Shown: positions 17,981-27,170 of the stretch, piece by piece
Layout: each line of letters begins with the position of its first letter
How positions within the stretch are numbered: position 1 is the stretch's first letter
Assembly (NCBI RefSeq): GCF_039523075.1
Contig: NZ_BAAAEP010000010.1
Coordinates: 24,234-88,233, forward strand
From: Caenispirillum bisanense
GTDB lineage: Bacteria > Pseudomonadota > Alphaproteobacteria > Rhodospirillales > Rhodospirillaceae
Reading direction: 5' to 3'
DNA: 64,000 nucleotides
Position numbers and translations under genes: made by a program
Notes under the pieces: model-generated
The model's database searches: none
What the model was told of the DNA's origin: nothing
The model's input: only the letters and a program-made list of their open reading frames with translations

Positions 17981-20551
17981 CTATTCGTTGCGCAGCAGGG
18001 GCGCGGCCTTGACGCTGAGCGCCCGCCAGGTGCCGGCAAAGCCGGCCGCCAGGGTGATGGCGATGCACAGCACCACCGTGCCGGCCGCCATGCCGGGCGC
18101 CCAGGCCCAGGTGGCGCCGCGCATGACGAAGGTCAGCACCGCCCAGCCCACCACCGATCCGACGGCGACGGCGATGACGCCGGTGGCGGCGCCGAGGATG
18201 CCGTATTCGATCAGGAAGGCGCGCAGCACGTCGCGGCGGGTCGCCCCCAGCACCTTCAGCACCACGGCGTCGTAGACGCGGCGGCGGTGGCCGGCGGCGA
18301 TGGCGCCGGCCAGCACCAGGGCGCCGGCCAGCAGGGTCACCGCCGCCACCGCCCGCACCGCGTTGCCGGCGGCGCCCATCACCGTGTTCACCGCCTCCAG
18401 CGCCTGATCGACGCGGATGCCGGACACGTTGGGCAGCTGCGCCGCCACCGCCCGCTCCAGCCGGTCGGCAACCTCGCCGCGGGCCTCGACGGTGGCGATG
18501 AACGACCGCGGCGCCCCGCGCAGGGTGTTCTCCGACAGGATGAAGCTGAAGTTCATCTCCAGCGTGCCCCAGTCGACGTCGCGCAGGTTGGCGATGGTGC
18601 CGGTGATCTCGCGGCCGAGCACGTTCAGCGTCACCGTGTCGCCGATGCCGACGCCCAGCCCCTGCGCGATGGTGCGGGCGAGGCTGAGCTGCGGCGGGCC
18701 GTCGTACCCCTCCGGCCACCACTGGCCGGCGACGATGCGGGCGTTGGCAGGCGGCCGGTCGGCGCTGCTGAGGCCGCGGTCGCCGCGCACCGCCCAGCGC
18801 ACTTCGGGGTCGACGCTGGCCTCGTTCACCGGCTCGCCCCTCAGGCGCACGATGCTGCCGCGGATCATGTCGGCGCTTTGCAGGATGCGGGCGCCCTCCA
18901 CCCCCTCCACCACCCGGCGGAAGGGCTCCATCTGGTCGGGCTGGATGTCGATGAAGAAGAACGACGGCGCTTCCTGCGGCAGGCTTTCGTTGATCTGCCG
19001 GGTCAGGTTGCTCTCGATCTGCGCCACCGCCACCAGCACCGTCAGCCCGAGGCCGAGGGACAGCACGACCGAGGCGGTGGGCGCCCCCGGCCGGTGCAGG
19101 TTGGCGAGCGCCAGCCGCAGGCCGGGGCGGCCGCGCGAGCCCGGCGCCCGCTGCCGGGCCAGCGCCTGTACGCCGCTCGCCGCCAGCCGGAACAGGCCGA
19201 GCGTCACCACCGAGCCGACCACGAACCACGCCGCCAGCCCGCGGTTTTCCGCCGTCACCACCGTCAGCGCCGCCAAGGCCGCCGCCAGCACCAGCAGCGC
19301 CGCCAGGTCGGCGCCGTGGGGGCGGCCGCGCGGCACCGCCACGACGGTGCGGAACAGGGCGGCGGCCAGCACCCGGCGGGCGCGGCTGAGCGGCCACAGG
19401 GCGAACACCAGGGCGGTGAGGATGCCGAAGCCGGCCGCCTGCAGCAGCGGCCCGGCATACAGGGCAGTGCGCGCCTCCACCGGCAGCAGGTCGCGCAGGA
19501 AGCCGGCGGCCAGGAACGGCACCGCGCCGCCCAGCGCCAGCCCGAGGACGATGCCGAGGGCGGCGATCAGGCTGATCTGGATGAGGTAGATGTGGAAGAT
19601 GCGCTCGGCGCTCGCCCCCAGGCACTTCAGGGTGGCGATGGTGTTGATGCGGGTGTCGAGGAAGGCCTTCACCGCATTGGCGACGCCGATGCCGCCCACC
19701 AGCAGGGCGGTCAGCCCGACCAGGGTGAGGAACAGGGTGATGTTGCCGAGGAACCGCTCCAGCCCCGGCGCCGCCCGGTCGAGCCCGCGGATCTGCCAGC
19801 CGGCGTCGGGGAAGCGCTGCTCCAGGGTCTGGCGCAGGGCGGCGGCGCGGTCGGTGGCGATGCGGGTTTCGTACTCCACCAGGGCGCCGGGCTGGATGAG
19901 GCCGGAGGCCTCCAGCCCCGGGATCGACAGCATCACCCGCGGGCCGAAGGCGAACAGGGTGTTGGCGCGGTCGGGCTCGCGGGCGATGGTGGCGCGGATC
20001 TCATAGTCGATGCCGCCGAGGCGCAGCACGTCGCCCACCGCCAGATCGAGCCGCACCAGCAGCGCCGGGTCGACGGCGACGCCGTGGCGGCCGTCGCGCT
20101 CCGCCACCGTGTCCATCAGCGGCCGGTCGGGCGCCAGCTCAAGGGCGCCGTAAAGCGGATAGGCGTCGTCCACCGCCTTCAGCTGCACCAGCGTGCCGTC
20201 GTCGGCGGTGCGGCCCATGGCGCGCATCTCGATGCTGCGGGAGACGCGGCCGAAGCTTTCCATCACCGCCAGCTGTTCGGCCGTCGGCGGGCGGTAGTTG
20301 ATGTCGATTTCCAGGTCACCGCCCAGCAGGATGCGGGCGTCCTGCTCCAGCCCCGTCTGCACCGCCCGGTTCATGGAGCCGGCGGCGGCGATGGCGGCGA
20401 CGCCCAGCGCCAGACAGGCGAGGAAGATGCGGAAGCCCTTGAGCCCGCCGCGCAGCTCGCGCAGGGCGAAGCGCCACGCCACCGGCAGGGCGGTGAAGCG
20501 GCGCGGGGCGCGGACGGTCGAAGCGGAGCGGCCGGCGGTGGCCTCGCTCAT
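17981..20551 (-). CDS. ABC transporter permease, FtsX/YbbP-type (lipophilic export or lipoprotein-type)
   Basis: The 856-residue protein has an N-terminal transmembrane anchor, a large periplasmic MacB-like domain, a FtsX domain (three helices around residues 250-400), a second periplasmic domain, and another three-helix FtsX domain at the C-terminus. This double-FtsX plan is typical of YbbP permeases, partners of YbbA ATPases. Together with the upstream ATPase it would form a type VII mechanotransmission ABC complex. The neighbouring GDSL esterase (TesA-like) reproduces the E. coli ybbA-ybbP-tesA association. The ATG overlaps the methyltransferase stop by 4 bases. Confidence 0.88.
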   Translation of the reverse strand: MSEATAGRSASTVRAPRRFTALPVAWRFALRELRGGLKGFRIFLACLALGVAAIAAAGSMNRAVQTGLEQDARILLGGDLEIDINYRPPTAEQLAVMESFGRVSRSIEMRAMGRTADDGTLVQLKAVDDAYPLYGALELAPDRPLMDTVAERDGRHGVAVDPALLVRLDLAVGDVLRLGGIDYEIRATIAREPDRANTLFAFGPRVMLSIPGLEASGLIQPGALVEYETRIATDRAAALRQTLEQRFPDAGWQIRGLDRAAPGLERFLGNITLFLTLVGLTALLVGGIGVANAVKAFLDTRINTIATLKCLGASAERIFHIYLIQISLIAALGIVLGLALGGAVPFLAAGFLRDLLPVEARTALYAGPLLQAAGFGILTALVFALWPLSRARRVLAAALFRTVVAVPRGRPHGADLAALLVLAAALAALTVVTAENRGLAAWFVVGSVVTLGLFRLAASGVQALARQRAPGSRGRPGLRLALANLHRPGAPTASVVLSLGLGLTVLVAVAQIESNLTRQINESLPQEAPSFFFIDIQPDQMEPFRRVVEGVEGARILQSADMIRGSIVRLRGEPVNEASVDPEVRWAVRGDRGLSSADRPPANARIVAGQWWPEGYDGPPQLSLARTIAQGLGVGIGDTVTLNVLGREITGTIANLRDVDWGTLEMNFSFILSENTLRGAPRSFIATVEARGEVADRLERAVAAQLPNVSGIRVDQALEAVNTVMGAAGNAVRAVAAVTLLAGALVLAGAIAAGHRRRVYDAVVLKVLGATRRDVLRAFLIEYGILGAATGVIAVAVGSVVGWAVLTFVMRGATWAWAPGMAAGTVVLCIAITLAAGFAGTWRALSVKAAPLLRNE

Positions 20552-21288
20552 GCCGCCGCCTCCGCCTTGCGGCGGGTGAGGAAGGCGCCGAACTGAAAGG
20601 CGTGCCAGAAGTCCATGGACGGCTCGAACCCGGCTTCGTCGAACAGCGCCTCCATCCGGGCGCGCGGCACGAAGTGGACGCTGCGGCGCACGTGCTCCAG
20701 GCCGCGCTCAACCATCACCGGGTCGATGCCGTTGGTCTTCTGCCAGCCGGCCCAGGCCCGCAGGATGCGCTGCCAGCGCTCGCTGGCCGGGTCTTCGTGC
20801 ATGTCGGCGAGGATGAGCGGCGCCCCCGGCTTCAGGCGGGCGGCGATGCTCTTCAGCAGGGCGAGCTTGCTGCCGTCGTCGGGCAGGAAGTGCATGACCA
20901 GCAGGCAGGTGGCGGCGTCGAAGGCGGTCTCCCCGGCCGGCAGGTCGTCGGTGATGCAGGCGTGCAGGGCGGCGCGGGCCTCCACCGGATGGCCGGCCAG
21001 CCGCTCGCGCGCCACCGCCAGCATGTCCGGCGCCGGGTCGCAGGCGGTGAAGCGCCACTGCGGCCCCATCTCGCCCAAGGCCAGCAGTTCGGCGCCGGTG
21101 CCGGCACCGACCACCAGGATGCGGCCGTCGTCGGGGATGGCATCGCGCAGCAGCACGCCGGTCATGGAGTGCAGGGCGTCGTAGCCGGGGATGACGCGGC
21201 GGATGGTATCGTCGTAGCGGCGGGCGTGGTCGGTCTTGTAGGCGTTGCCGGGCAGGCCCTTCGCGGCGGTGAGGCTGTCGGTGGTCAT
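20548..21288 (-). CDS. SAM-dependent class I methyltransferase
   Basis: The protein has 246 residues. Motif I is Ile-Leu-Val-Val-Gly-Ala-Gly-Thr-Gly-Ala-Glu (about residues 55-65), followed by Ala-Cys-Asp-Pro-Ala (motif post I), a Cys-Leu-Leu-Val-Met-His-Phe-Leu motif and a long C-terminal helix region. It resembles small-molecule or tRNA cmoA-like methyltransferases, but the substrate is unknown. It is wedged between ATPase and permease of one ABC system with 4-base overlaps on both sides, which is unusual and suggests a function coupled to the exporter. Confidence 0.87.
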   Translation of the reverse strand: MTTDSLTAAKGLPGNAYKTDHARRYDDTIRRVIPGYDALHSMTGVLLRDAIPDDGRILVVGAGTGAELLALGEMGPQWRFTACDPAPDMLAVARERLAGHPVEARAALHACITDDLPAGETAFDAATCLLVMHFLPDDGSKLALLKSIAARLKPGAPLILADMHEDPASERWQRILRAWAGWQKTNGIDPVMVERGLEHVRRSVHFVPRARMEALFDEAGFEPSMDFWHAFQFGAFLTRRKAEAAA

Positions 21289-22034
21289 GCGGCGCGGGCC
21301 TCGGCGATGCGGCCGTCCCGCAGCGACACCACGCGGTCGCAGCGGCCGGCGAGGCGGGGATCGTGGGTGATCAGCAGCAGGGTGGCGCCGTGGCGCTTCG
21401 CCATGTCGAACAGCAGGTCCATGATGTGGGCGCCGGTGTCCTGGTCCAGGTTGCCGGTCGGCTCGTCGGCCAGCAGCACCCGCGGCCGCACGGCGAAGGC
21501 GCGGGCCAGCGCCACGCGCTGCTGCTCGCCGCCCGACAGCTGGCCGGGGTAGTGGTCGAGCCGGTGGCCGAGGCCCACCGCCTCCAGCTGCTCGGCGGCG
21601 CGTTCGAAGGCGTCCTTGCGGCCGGCGAATTCCATCGGCACCGCCACGTTCTCCAGCGCCGTCATGGTCGGCACCAGGTGGAAGCCCTGGAACACGATGC
21701 CCAGCTGGTCGCGGCGGAACAGCGCCAGCTTGTCCTCGCCCAGCGCCGACAGGTCGTGGCCGGCGACCATCACCTGGCCCGAGGTTGCCCTTTCCAGCCC
21801 GGCAATCACCATCATCATGGTCGACTTGCCGCTGCCCGACGGGCCGACGACGCCCACCGCCTCGCCGGCGAAAACCGTCAGGTCGAGCCCGCGCAGGATG
21901 TTGACCGGACCGGCCGGCCCCTCCAAGGTCACCTGAACGGACCGCATATCGATGGTCGGCGCGTTGGTGGAACGGGAGGGGGGCTGAGACGACGCCGTCT
22001 GAACCGTAGAAGAAGCCGGAGAAGTTCTTGTCAT
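21285..22034 (-). CDS. ABC transporter ATP-binding protein (YbbA/LolD-type)
   Basis: The 249-residue ATPase has Walker A Gly-Pro-Ser-Gly-Ser-Gly-Lys-Ser-Thr, the ABC signature Leu-Ser-Gly-Gly-Glu-Gln-Gln-Arg, Walker B Val-Leu-Leu-Ala-Asp-Glu-Pro-Thr-Gly-Asn-Leu-Asp and the H-loop Ile-Thr-His-Asp, in the spacing of the MacB/LolD/FtsE subfamily. It should power the downstream FtsX-type permease. The start is uncertain: the ATG at 22034 shares the bases CATG with the divergent tesA start and has only a weak ribosome site, while a shorter ATG lies at 21947. An N-terminal Ser/Thr-rich extension of about 40 residues precedes the ATPase core. Confidence 0.9.
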   Translation of the reverse strand: MTRTSPASSTVQTASSQPPSRSTNAPTIDMRSVQVTLEGPAGPVNILRGLDLTVFAGEAVGVVGPSGSGKSTMMMVIAGLERATSGQVMVAGHDLSALGEDKLALFRRDQLGIVFQGFHLVPTMTALENVAVPMEFAGRKDAFERAAEQLEAVGLGHRLDHYPGQLSGGEQQRVALARAFAVRPRVLLADEPTGNLDQDTGAHIMDLLFDMAKRHGATLLLITHDPRLAGRCDRVVSLRDGRIAEARAA

Positions 22035-22695
22035 GCGATTCCCACTGCTGCGAGCCCTCTGCACATTTGGCCTCGTGTTCGCCGTTGTCAACGACGGTGC
22101 CCGCGCCCAGGCCGCCGATGCCGAAACCGTGAAGATCCTGGCGTTGGGCGACAGCCTGACCGCCGGCTACAACCTGCCGCCGGGCGATGCCTTCCCGGTG
22201 CGCCTGGAAGCCGCCCTGCGCGACCGCGGCCATGCGGTGCGGGTGGTGAATGCCGGCGTCTCCGGCGACACCACCGCCGGCGGGCTGGCGCGGCTCGGCT
22301 GGCTGCTGGACGGCGAGGCGCCGGACGCGGTGATCGTCGAGCTGGGCGCCAACGACGCCCTGCGCGGCCTGCCGCCGCAGAAGGCGGAGGAAAACCTGGC
22401 CGCCATCCTGCAATCCCTGGCCGACCGCAACATCCCGACCCTGCTGGCGGGAATGTATGCGCCGCGCAACCTGGGCCCGGAATACATCGCCGCCTTCGAC
22501 GGCCTCTACCCCCGGCTGGCGGAGCGGTTCGACGTGCCGCTTTATCCCTTCTTTCTGGAAGGGGTGGCGTTGCAGGACCGCTATCTGCTATCGGACGGGT
22601 TGCACCCCAATGCCGAAGGGGTGCAGGTTATGGTCGACAACATCCTGCCGCACGTCGAGGCCCTGGTCGAACGGGCCCGCCAGACAAGCGGCTGA
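22033..22695 (+). CDS. tesA: GDSL-family arylesterase / lysophospholipase L1-like (TesA)
   Basis: The 220-residue exported SGNH hydrolase begins with a signal peptide of about 26 residues. The catalytic blocks are Ala-Leu-Gly-Asp-Ser-Leu-Thr-Ala-Gly (nucleophile Ser at about residue 40), Gly-Ala-Asn-Asp (block III) and Ser-Asp-Gly-Leu-His-Pro-Asn (block V Asp/His). It is a periplasmic esterase/thioesterase with broad substrate range. GGAGAAG about 8 bases upstream supports the ATG. It is divergent from the ybbA-like ATPase, the same neighbourhood as E. coli tesA, although the two start codons overlap here. Confidence 0.9.
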   Translation: MRFPLLRALCTFGLVFAVVNDGARAQAADAETVKILALGDSLTAGYNLPPGDAFPVRLEAALRDRGHAVRVVNAGVSGDTTAGGLARLGWLLDGEAPDAVIVELGANDALRGLPPQKAEENLAAILQSLADRNIPTLLAGMYAPRNLGPEYIAAFDGLYPRLAERFDVPLYPFFLEGVALQDRYLLSDGLHPNAEGVQVMVDNILPHVEALVERARQTSG

Positions 22696-22707
22696 GGCTG
22701 CGGAGGC

Positions 22708-23847
22708 ATGACGGGGGAGCGGTTCCATCACGCGCTCGGGCGCGGCAGCGACTGGCGGTCGTGCATCGCCGACTGCCTGTCGCGCCTGCCGCAGGAGACG
22801 GCGGCGGCAGGACGCGGGCCGGGCTTCCTCTACGCCACCCGGCCGCTGGCCGGGGACATCGGCGTGATCCTGACCGTGCTGCGGGAGTTCACCGGCGTCG
22901 AGCACTGGGTCGGCGCCGTCGGCTCCGGCGTCATCGGCTGCGGCGAGGAGGAACACGATGGCCCCGCCCTGTCGGTGATGATCGCCGACCTGCCGGCCGA
23001 CGACTGGCGGCTGCTGCCCACCCTTATGCGCGACGGCGACAGCCTGGACGAGGAGGTGATGGACTGGGTCGGCCCGGTGGCGCCGGTGCTCGGCCTTGTC
23101 CACGGCGACCCGGAAAACGCCGCGCTGCCCTTCGTCATCCACGATCTGGTGGACCAGACCGAGGGCTTCCTGGTCGGCGGCCTGACCGCCGATGCCGCCG
23201 ATGCCTCCGCCCCGCTGCAGGTGGCCGGGCTGCCCACCCGCGGCGGCCTGTCCGGCGTGCTGTTCAGCGGCCATGTGCCGGCGGTGGTGGGGGTGAGCCA
23301 GGGCTGCCGGCCGCTCGGCCCCTGGCACACGGTGACCGAGGCCGCCCGTACCGCCGTGGCCCGGCTGGACGGCGCCCGCCCGCTCGACCTGCTGTGCCGC
23401 GAGACCGGCGCCCGCACGCGCGAGGCGCTGCACCGGCTGGCCGGCGTGGTGGGGGTGGGCGTGCCGGTGGAGGGGTCGGACCGCGGCGACTTCACGGTGC
23501 TGCCGCTGGTCGCCATCGACCCCAAGGCCGGCTGGATCGCCACCGGCTCCATCCTGCGGGCTGGCGACCGCCTGCGCTTCGTGCGCCGCGATGCCGACAC
23601 GGTGGAGGAAGACATGCGCCTGATGCTGCGGCGGCTGAAGGACCGGCTGCGAGGCCGCCAGCCGCGCGGCGGCGTTTATGTCGGCTGCCAGGGGCGCGGC
23701 GGTACCCTGTTCGGCGCGTTCCCGCGCGAAGCCCGGCTTATTGCGGAAGAGTTGGGCCCGGTTCCGCTGACCGGCTTTTTCGGCAGCGGCGAGATCAGCC
23801 ATAATCGGCTCTATTCCCATTCCGGCGTGCTGACGCTGTTCCTGTAG
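22708..23847 (+). CDS. FIST-domain signal-transduction protein
   Basis: The 379-residue protein has an N-terminal FIST_N domain (about residues 30-215, with Leu-Phe-Ser-Gly-His-Val-Pro-Ala-Val-Val-Gly-Val) and a C-terminal FIST_C domain ending Phe-Phe-Gly-Ser-Gly-Glu-Ile-Ser, the typical motif. FIST proteins are proposed intracellular sensors of small ligands such as amino acids, often beside chemotaxis or two-component genes; here the domain pair stands alone. It begins 12 bases after tesA and is probably in the same transcript. Confidence 0.88.
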   Translation: MTGERFHHALGRGSDWRSCIADCLSRLPQETAAAGRGPGFLYATRPLAGDIGVILTVLREFTGVEHWVGAVGSGVIGCGEEEHDGPALSVMIADLPADDWRLLPTLMRDGDSLDEEVMDWVGPVAPVLGLVHGDPENAALPFVIHDLVDQTEGFLVGGLTADAADASAPLQVAGLPTRGGLSGVLFSGHVPAVVGVSQGCRPLGPWHTVTEAARTAVARLDGARPLDLLCRETGARTREALHRLAGVVGVGVPVEGSDRGDFTVLPLVAIDPKAGWIATGSILRAGDRLRFVRRDADTVEEDMRLMLRRLKDRLRGRQPRGGVYVGCQGRGGTLFGAFPREARLIAEELGPVPLTGFFGSGEISHNRLYSHSGVLTLFL

Positions 23848-23892
23848 GGATCACCGCCGCCGCCGGCCTGCAGACCGGAAAAGGACGCTCCC

Positions 23893-24519
23893 ATGATCCG
23901 CCTCTTCGTCGGTCTCGACCTGCCGCCCGACCTGTGCGACGCCCTGCAGCGGCTGACCGGCGGCATCCCCAACGCCCGCTGGACCCCGCCCGAGAACTAC
24001 CACATCACCCTGCGCTTCATCGGCGAGGTGGACGAGGACCAGTGCGACGACATCCACGACGCCCTGACCGAGGTGCGGGCGCCGGCCTTCCCGCTGTCGG
24101 TGGCCGGGCTCGGCTCGTTCGAGGCCGGCAGCCGCGCCCATACCCTGTGGGCGGGGGTGGACAAGGAACCCGCCCTGCTGCACCTGCGCGACAAGGTGGA
24201 GCGCGCCGTGGTCAGCGCCGGGATGGAGCCGGAGCGGCGCAAGTTCCAGCCCCACGTCACCCTGGCGTCGGTGAAGCAGGCGCCGCTGCACAAGGTGCAG
24301 GACTTCATCGCCCACCATAACCTGTTCCGCGCCCCGCCGTTCCGGGTGGAGCGGTTCACCCTGTTCTCCAGCGAGCTGGGACGGACCGGGCCGGTCTATA
24401 CCGCCGAGGCCGACTACCCGCTGGACCTCGCTGCCGCCGCCCCGGCCTCCGCCGCCCCCGTCGAGGCCGCCGCCACCGCCGAGGCGGCCGGGCCTCAGGG
24501 CAGGGGGCGGGGGGCGTAG
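23893..24519 (+). CDS. thpR: RNA 2',3'-cyclic phosphodiesterase ThpR
   Basis: The 208-residue protein belongs to the 2H phosphoesterase superfamily. Its two catalytic His-Xaa-Thr-Xaa motifs are visible as His-Ile-Thr-Leu (about residue 37) and His-Val-Thr-Leu (about residue 122). It hydrolyses RNA 2',3'-cyclic phosphates and can show 2'-5' ligase activity in vitro. The last ~35 residues form an Ala/Pro-rich tail beyond the usual domain. Its 3' end overlaps the convergent penicillin-binding-protein gene by 25 bases. Confidence 0.92.
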   Translation: MIRLFVGLDLPPDLCDALQRLTGGIPNARWTPPENYHITLRFIGEVDEDQCDDIHDALTEVRAPAFPLSVAGLGSFEAGSRAHTLWAGVDKEPALLHLRDKVERAVVSAGMEPERRKFQPHVTLASVKQAPLHKVQDFIAHHNLFRAPPFRVERFTLFSSELGRTGPVYTAEADYPLDLAAAAPASAAPVEAAATAEAAGPQGRGRGA

Positions 24520-26648
24520 GGGGCTTCCGCCGCCTCCATGATGCGCTTCCAGGTACGCGCCGGCAGGCCGCCGCCGGTGACGTTGGCGGTGGGGCTGCCG
24601 CTGTCGTTGCCCATCCACACCCCGGCGACGGCATTGGCGCTGTAGCCGATGAACCAGGCATCGCGGTTGTTCTGGCTGGTGCCGGTCTTGCCGGCGACAT
24701 CGCGGCCGGCGATGCGGGCGGCGGTGCCGGTGCCGGCCGGCGAGGCGATCACCGCCCGCAGCATGCGGTTCATGTCGCTGACCACCGTCGGCTCCGCCAC
24801 CCGGCCGGTGCCGCCGCCGCTGCGGCGATAGATGACCTCGCCGTCGCGGGTGCGGATCTCGGCAATGCCGTGCGGCACCACCCCCCAGCCGCCGTTGGCG
24901 AAGGGCACATAGGCGCCCGTCAGGTCGAGCAGCGAGGTTTCCGCCGTGCCGAGGGCGATGGACAGATCCTTGGCGATGGTGGTGGTGATGCCGAAGCGGG
25001 TGGCGGCGCGGCGCACCCGCTCCACCCCCGCCTGCTGCGCCAGCCGCACCGCCACCGTGTTGGTGGAGCGCGCCATGGCCTCCGTCAGGGTGATGGGGCC
25101 GAGGAAGCGGCCGTTGAAGTTGGCGGGGCTCCAGGTGCCGACGGTGATCGGCCCGTCGGTGATCAGCTGCTCCGGCGTCAGGCCGAGTTCCAGGGCGGCG
25201 GCGAAGACGAAGGGCTTGAAGGCGCTACCCGGCTGCCGCAGGGCCTGGACGGCGCGGTTGAACTGGCTGGAGCCGTAGTCGCGGCCGCCGACCATGGCCC
25301 GCACGCCGCCATCGGGCGCCAGCACCACGGCGGCGGCCTGGGTGACCTTCAGCTCCGCCCCTTCCTGGGCCAGCGCCTCGGCGACGGCGGCCTCGGCCAC
25401 CGCCTGCACCTTGGGGTCGAGGGTGGTGACGACGGTCAGGTCCTTGTCGACCTTGCCGATGTAGCCGTCCAGGCTGTCCATCACCCAGTCGGCGAAGTGG
25501 CGCCCCGGCGAGCCGCGCCGCAGCCCGTCCACCGCCAGCCCCTGGGCCGCCTGCTGGGCCTGGTCCGGCTGCAGCCAGCCGGCCACCACCATGTTGTTGA
25601 GCACCTCGCGCGCCCGGCCCGCCGCCAGGTCGGGGTTGGCGACGGGGTTGTAGCGGCTGGGCGCCTTCATCAGCCCGCCCAGGATGGCCGCCTGCCACAG
25701 GCTGACGTTGCGGGCGGAGACGCCGAAGTAGCGCTGCGCCGCCGCCTCCATGCCATAGACGCCGGCCCCCAGGTAGACGCGGTTGAGGTAGATGGTGAGG
25801 ATCTGGTCCTTGGTGAACCGCTGCTCCAGCCACAGCGCCAGCAGCACTTCCTGCACCTTGCGCTTCACCGTGCGGTCGTGGGTGAGGAACAGGTTCTTGG
25901 CCACCTGCTGGGTGATGGTGGACCCGCCCTGCACCACCCGCCCGGCGCGGTAGTTGACCACCGCCGCACGCGCCAGGCCGATGACGTCGAGGCCGAAGTG
26001 GCCGTAGAAGCGCCGGTCCTCGGTCGCCAGGATGGCCTGGGCCAGATAGGGCGGCACGTCGTGGACGGTCACCACGGCGCCGTAGACATCGCCGAAGCTC
26101 GCCAGTTGGGTGCCGTCGGCGGCCACCACGGTGACGCCGGGGCGGCGGGTGATGACGTCGACGTCGTCCACCCGCGGCAGGTCGTAGGCGAACCACGCCA
26201 GCACCGCGAGGCCGGCGACGATGCCCCAGACGCCGAGGGTCAGCGTCCACCGTACCAGCGCCCAGCCCCACGACCGCCGCCGGCGGCGCGGGCCGCTGCC
26301 GCGCCGGCCGTCGTTGCGACGCGGCCCGCGGCCGCCGTTGCCACCGCCACCACCACCGTTGCCGGAGCCGCCGTCATCGGCGGCCGGCTCGACGGCGGCG
26401 GGGCGCGGCCGTCGCGGGCGGGCAGGCTCCGCCGCCACCGGTCGCGGCTTGGCAGCGGCGGGGCGGGCGGCGACGGGCTCCTTCTTCTTGCCGGTGCGGC
26501 GGCGCACCGGCGCCGAGTCGCGGCTGCCGGCACTGCTGGTGGGCAGCCGGTCCTCCAGGGTGACTCGCAATCCTCCCGAGTCGCGGGGCCTGTCGACAGA
26601 CGACACGCCCTCCGCAGCGGGGGGAACCGACTCGTTGGTAATCCTCAC
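24495..26648 (-). CDS. Class A penicillin-binding protein (PBP1-type bifunctional peptidoglycan synthase)
   Basis: This 717-residue protein has a long basic, Gly/Ala/Pro-rich cytoplasmic tail (about 140 residues), one transmembrane helix, a GT51 transglycosylase (Glu-Asp-Arg-Arg-Phe-Tyr and Gly-Gly-Ser-Thr-Ile-Thr-Gln-Gln) and a transpeptidase with Gly-Ser-Ala-Phe-Lys (SxxK), Ser-Thr-Asn (SxN) and Lys-Thr-Gly-Thr. It polymerises and crosslinks peptidoglycan. The start is uncertain: I chose the GTG at 26648 with GAAGG 8 bases upstream; an ATG at 26744 would add 32 residues that do not look like a PBP. The run of ten or more Gly/Arg residues in the tail is notable. Confidence 0.93.
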   Translation of the reverse strand: MRITNESVPPAAEGVSSVDRPRDSGGLRVTLEDRLPTSSAGSRDSAPVRRRTGKKKEPVAARPAAAKPRPVAAEPARPRRPRPAAVEPAADDGGSGNGGGGGGNGGRGPRRNDGRRGSGPRRRRRSWGWALVRWTLTLGVWGIVAGLAVLAWFAYDLPRVDDVDVITRRPGVTVVAADGTQLASFGDVYGAVVTVHDVPPYLAQAILATEDRRFYGHFGLDVIGLARAAVVNYRAGRVVQGGSTITQQVAKNLFLTHDRTVKRKVQEVLLALWLEQRFTKDQILTIYLNRVYLGAGVYGMEAAAQRYFGVSARNVSLWQAAILGGLMKAPSRYNPVANPDLAAGRAREVLNNMVVAGWLQPDQAQQAAQGLAVDGLRRGSPGRHFADWVMDSLDGYIGKVDKDLTVVTTLDPKVQAVAEAAVAEALAQEGAELKVTQAAAVVLAPDGGVRAMVGGRDYGSSQFNRAVQALRQPGSAFKPFVFAAALELGLTPEQLITDGPITVGTWSPANFNGRFLGPITLTEAMARSTNTVAVRLAQQAGVERVRRAATRFGITTTIAKDLSIALGTAETSLLDLTGAYVPFANGGWGVVPHGIAEIRTRDGEVIYRRSGGGTGRVAEPTVVSDMNRMLRAVIASPAGTGTAARIAGRDVAGKTGTSQNNRDAWFIGYSANAVAGVWMGNDSGSPTANVTGGGLPARTWKRIMEAAEAPYAPRPLP

Positions 26649-26821
26649 GTCCTGCGCCTTCGGCAGTAGGTTGGCTTGACCATAGGGTGTAGTTGGGGTT
26701 TGCGATTGGTGGCAGAGAATGTAGAGTTCCCACCTCAGACGCAAGCCGGCACGGGGACCAAAGACCGGCGAGTCGCACGAGGGAAAGCTTTTTCAACGAC
26801 TTCACCGACTGAGGAGCGGCG

Positions 26822-27034
26822 GTGGTGAGCGAGACGAAGTTTTCTGACACCCTGGGCGCGGCGCTCATGTGCCGCCTGTCCGACCTGGCGCGCGACGCCG
26901 GCCAGTCGGTCGAGGACTGCCTGCGCGAGGCTGTCGCCGAATACGTGGCAAGCCGCGAGGACTTCGCCCTCAGCCTGGCGAGACTGGACGAAGCGCGCGA
27001 GGAACGGGTGTTCCTGCGCGTCGTCGGCGAATAA
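26822..27034 (+). CDS. Small ribbon-helix-helix-like protein
   Basis: This protein of about 70 residues has a short N-terminal strand followed by two helices (Arg-Leu-Ser-Asp-Leu-Ala-Arg-Asp-Ala-Gly-Gln-Ser-Val-Glu-Asp and an acidic Glu-Ala-Val-Ala-Glu-Tyr helix), the layout of CopG/Arc ribbon-helix-helix regulators and of many antitoxins. There is no adjacent toxin gene. The start is either GTG 26822 or the adjacent GTG 26825; GAGGAG at 26811-26816 favours the second. Identification as a DNA-binding protein is inference from pattern. Confidence 0.55.
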   Translation: MVSETKFSDTLGAALMCRLSDLARDAGQSVEDCLREAVAEYVASREDFALSLARLDEAREERVFLRVVGE

Positions 27035-27130
27035 CTCCATCCGTCGTCGCCTTGGGCGACACGTCCCGATCCTGCGCCTGTCACCGCTGAGGTCGGTCCG
27101 TCCGGCCGGTGGCAGCCGTGCCAGTGACGC

Positions 27131-27170
27131 AACCGCCGGCTGCCTCGGGCGCCGGCGGTTTCGCGTTTTG
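27131..27170 (+). terminator. Intrinsic terminator after the small RHH-like gene
   Basis: A perfect 10-bp stem (AACCGCCGGC 27131-27140 with GCCGGCGGTT 27151-27160) with a 10-base loop is followed by TCGCGTTTT. It lies about 100 bases after the stop. The rest of 27035-27298 shows no convincing gene. Confidence 0.7.

Noticed and set aside
24495..24519. Overlap of thpR and the penicillin-binding-protein gene as an error
   Set aside because: A 25-base convergent overlap is ordinary in compact genomes, and both C-termini are intact.
26822..27034. Antitoxin of a toxin-antitoxin pair
   Set aside because: No plausible toxin gene is adjacent on either side.
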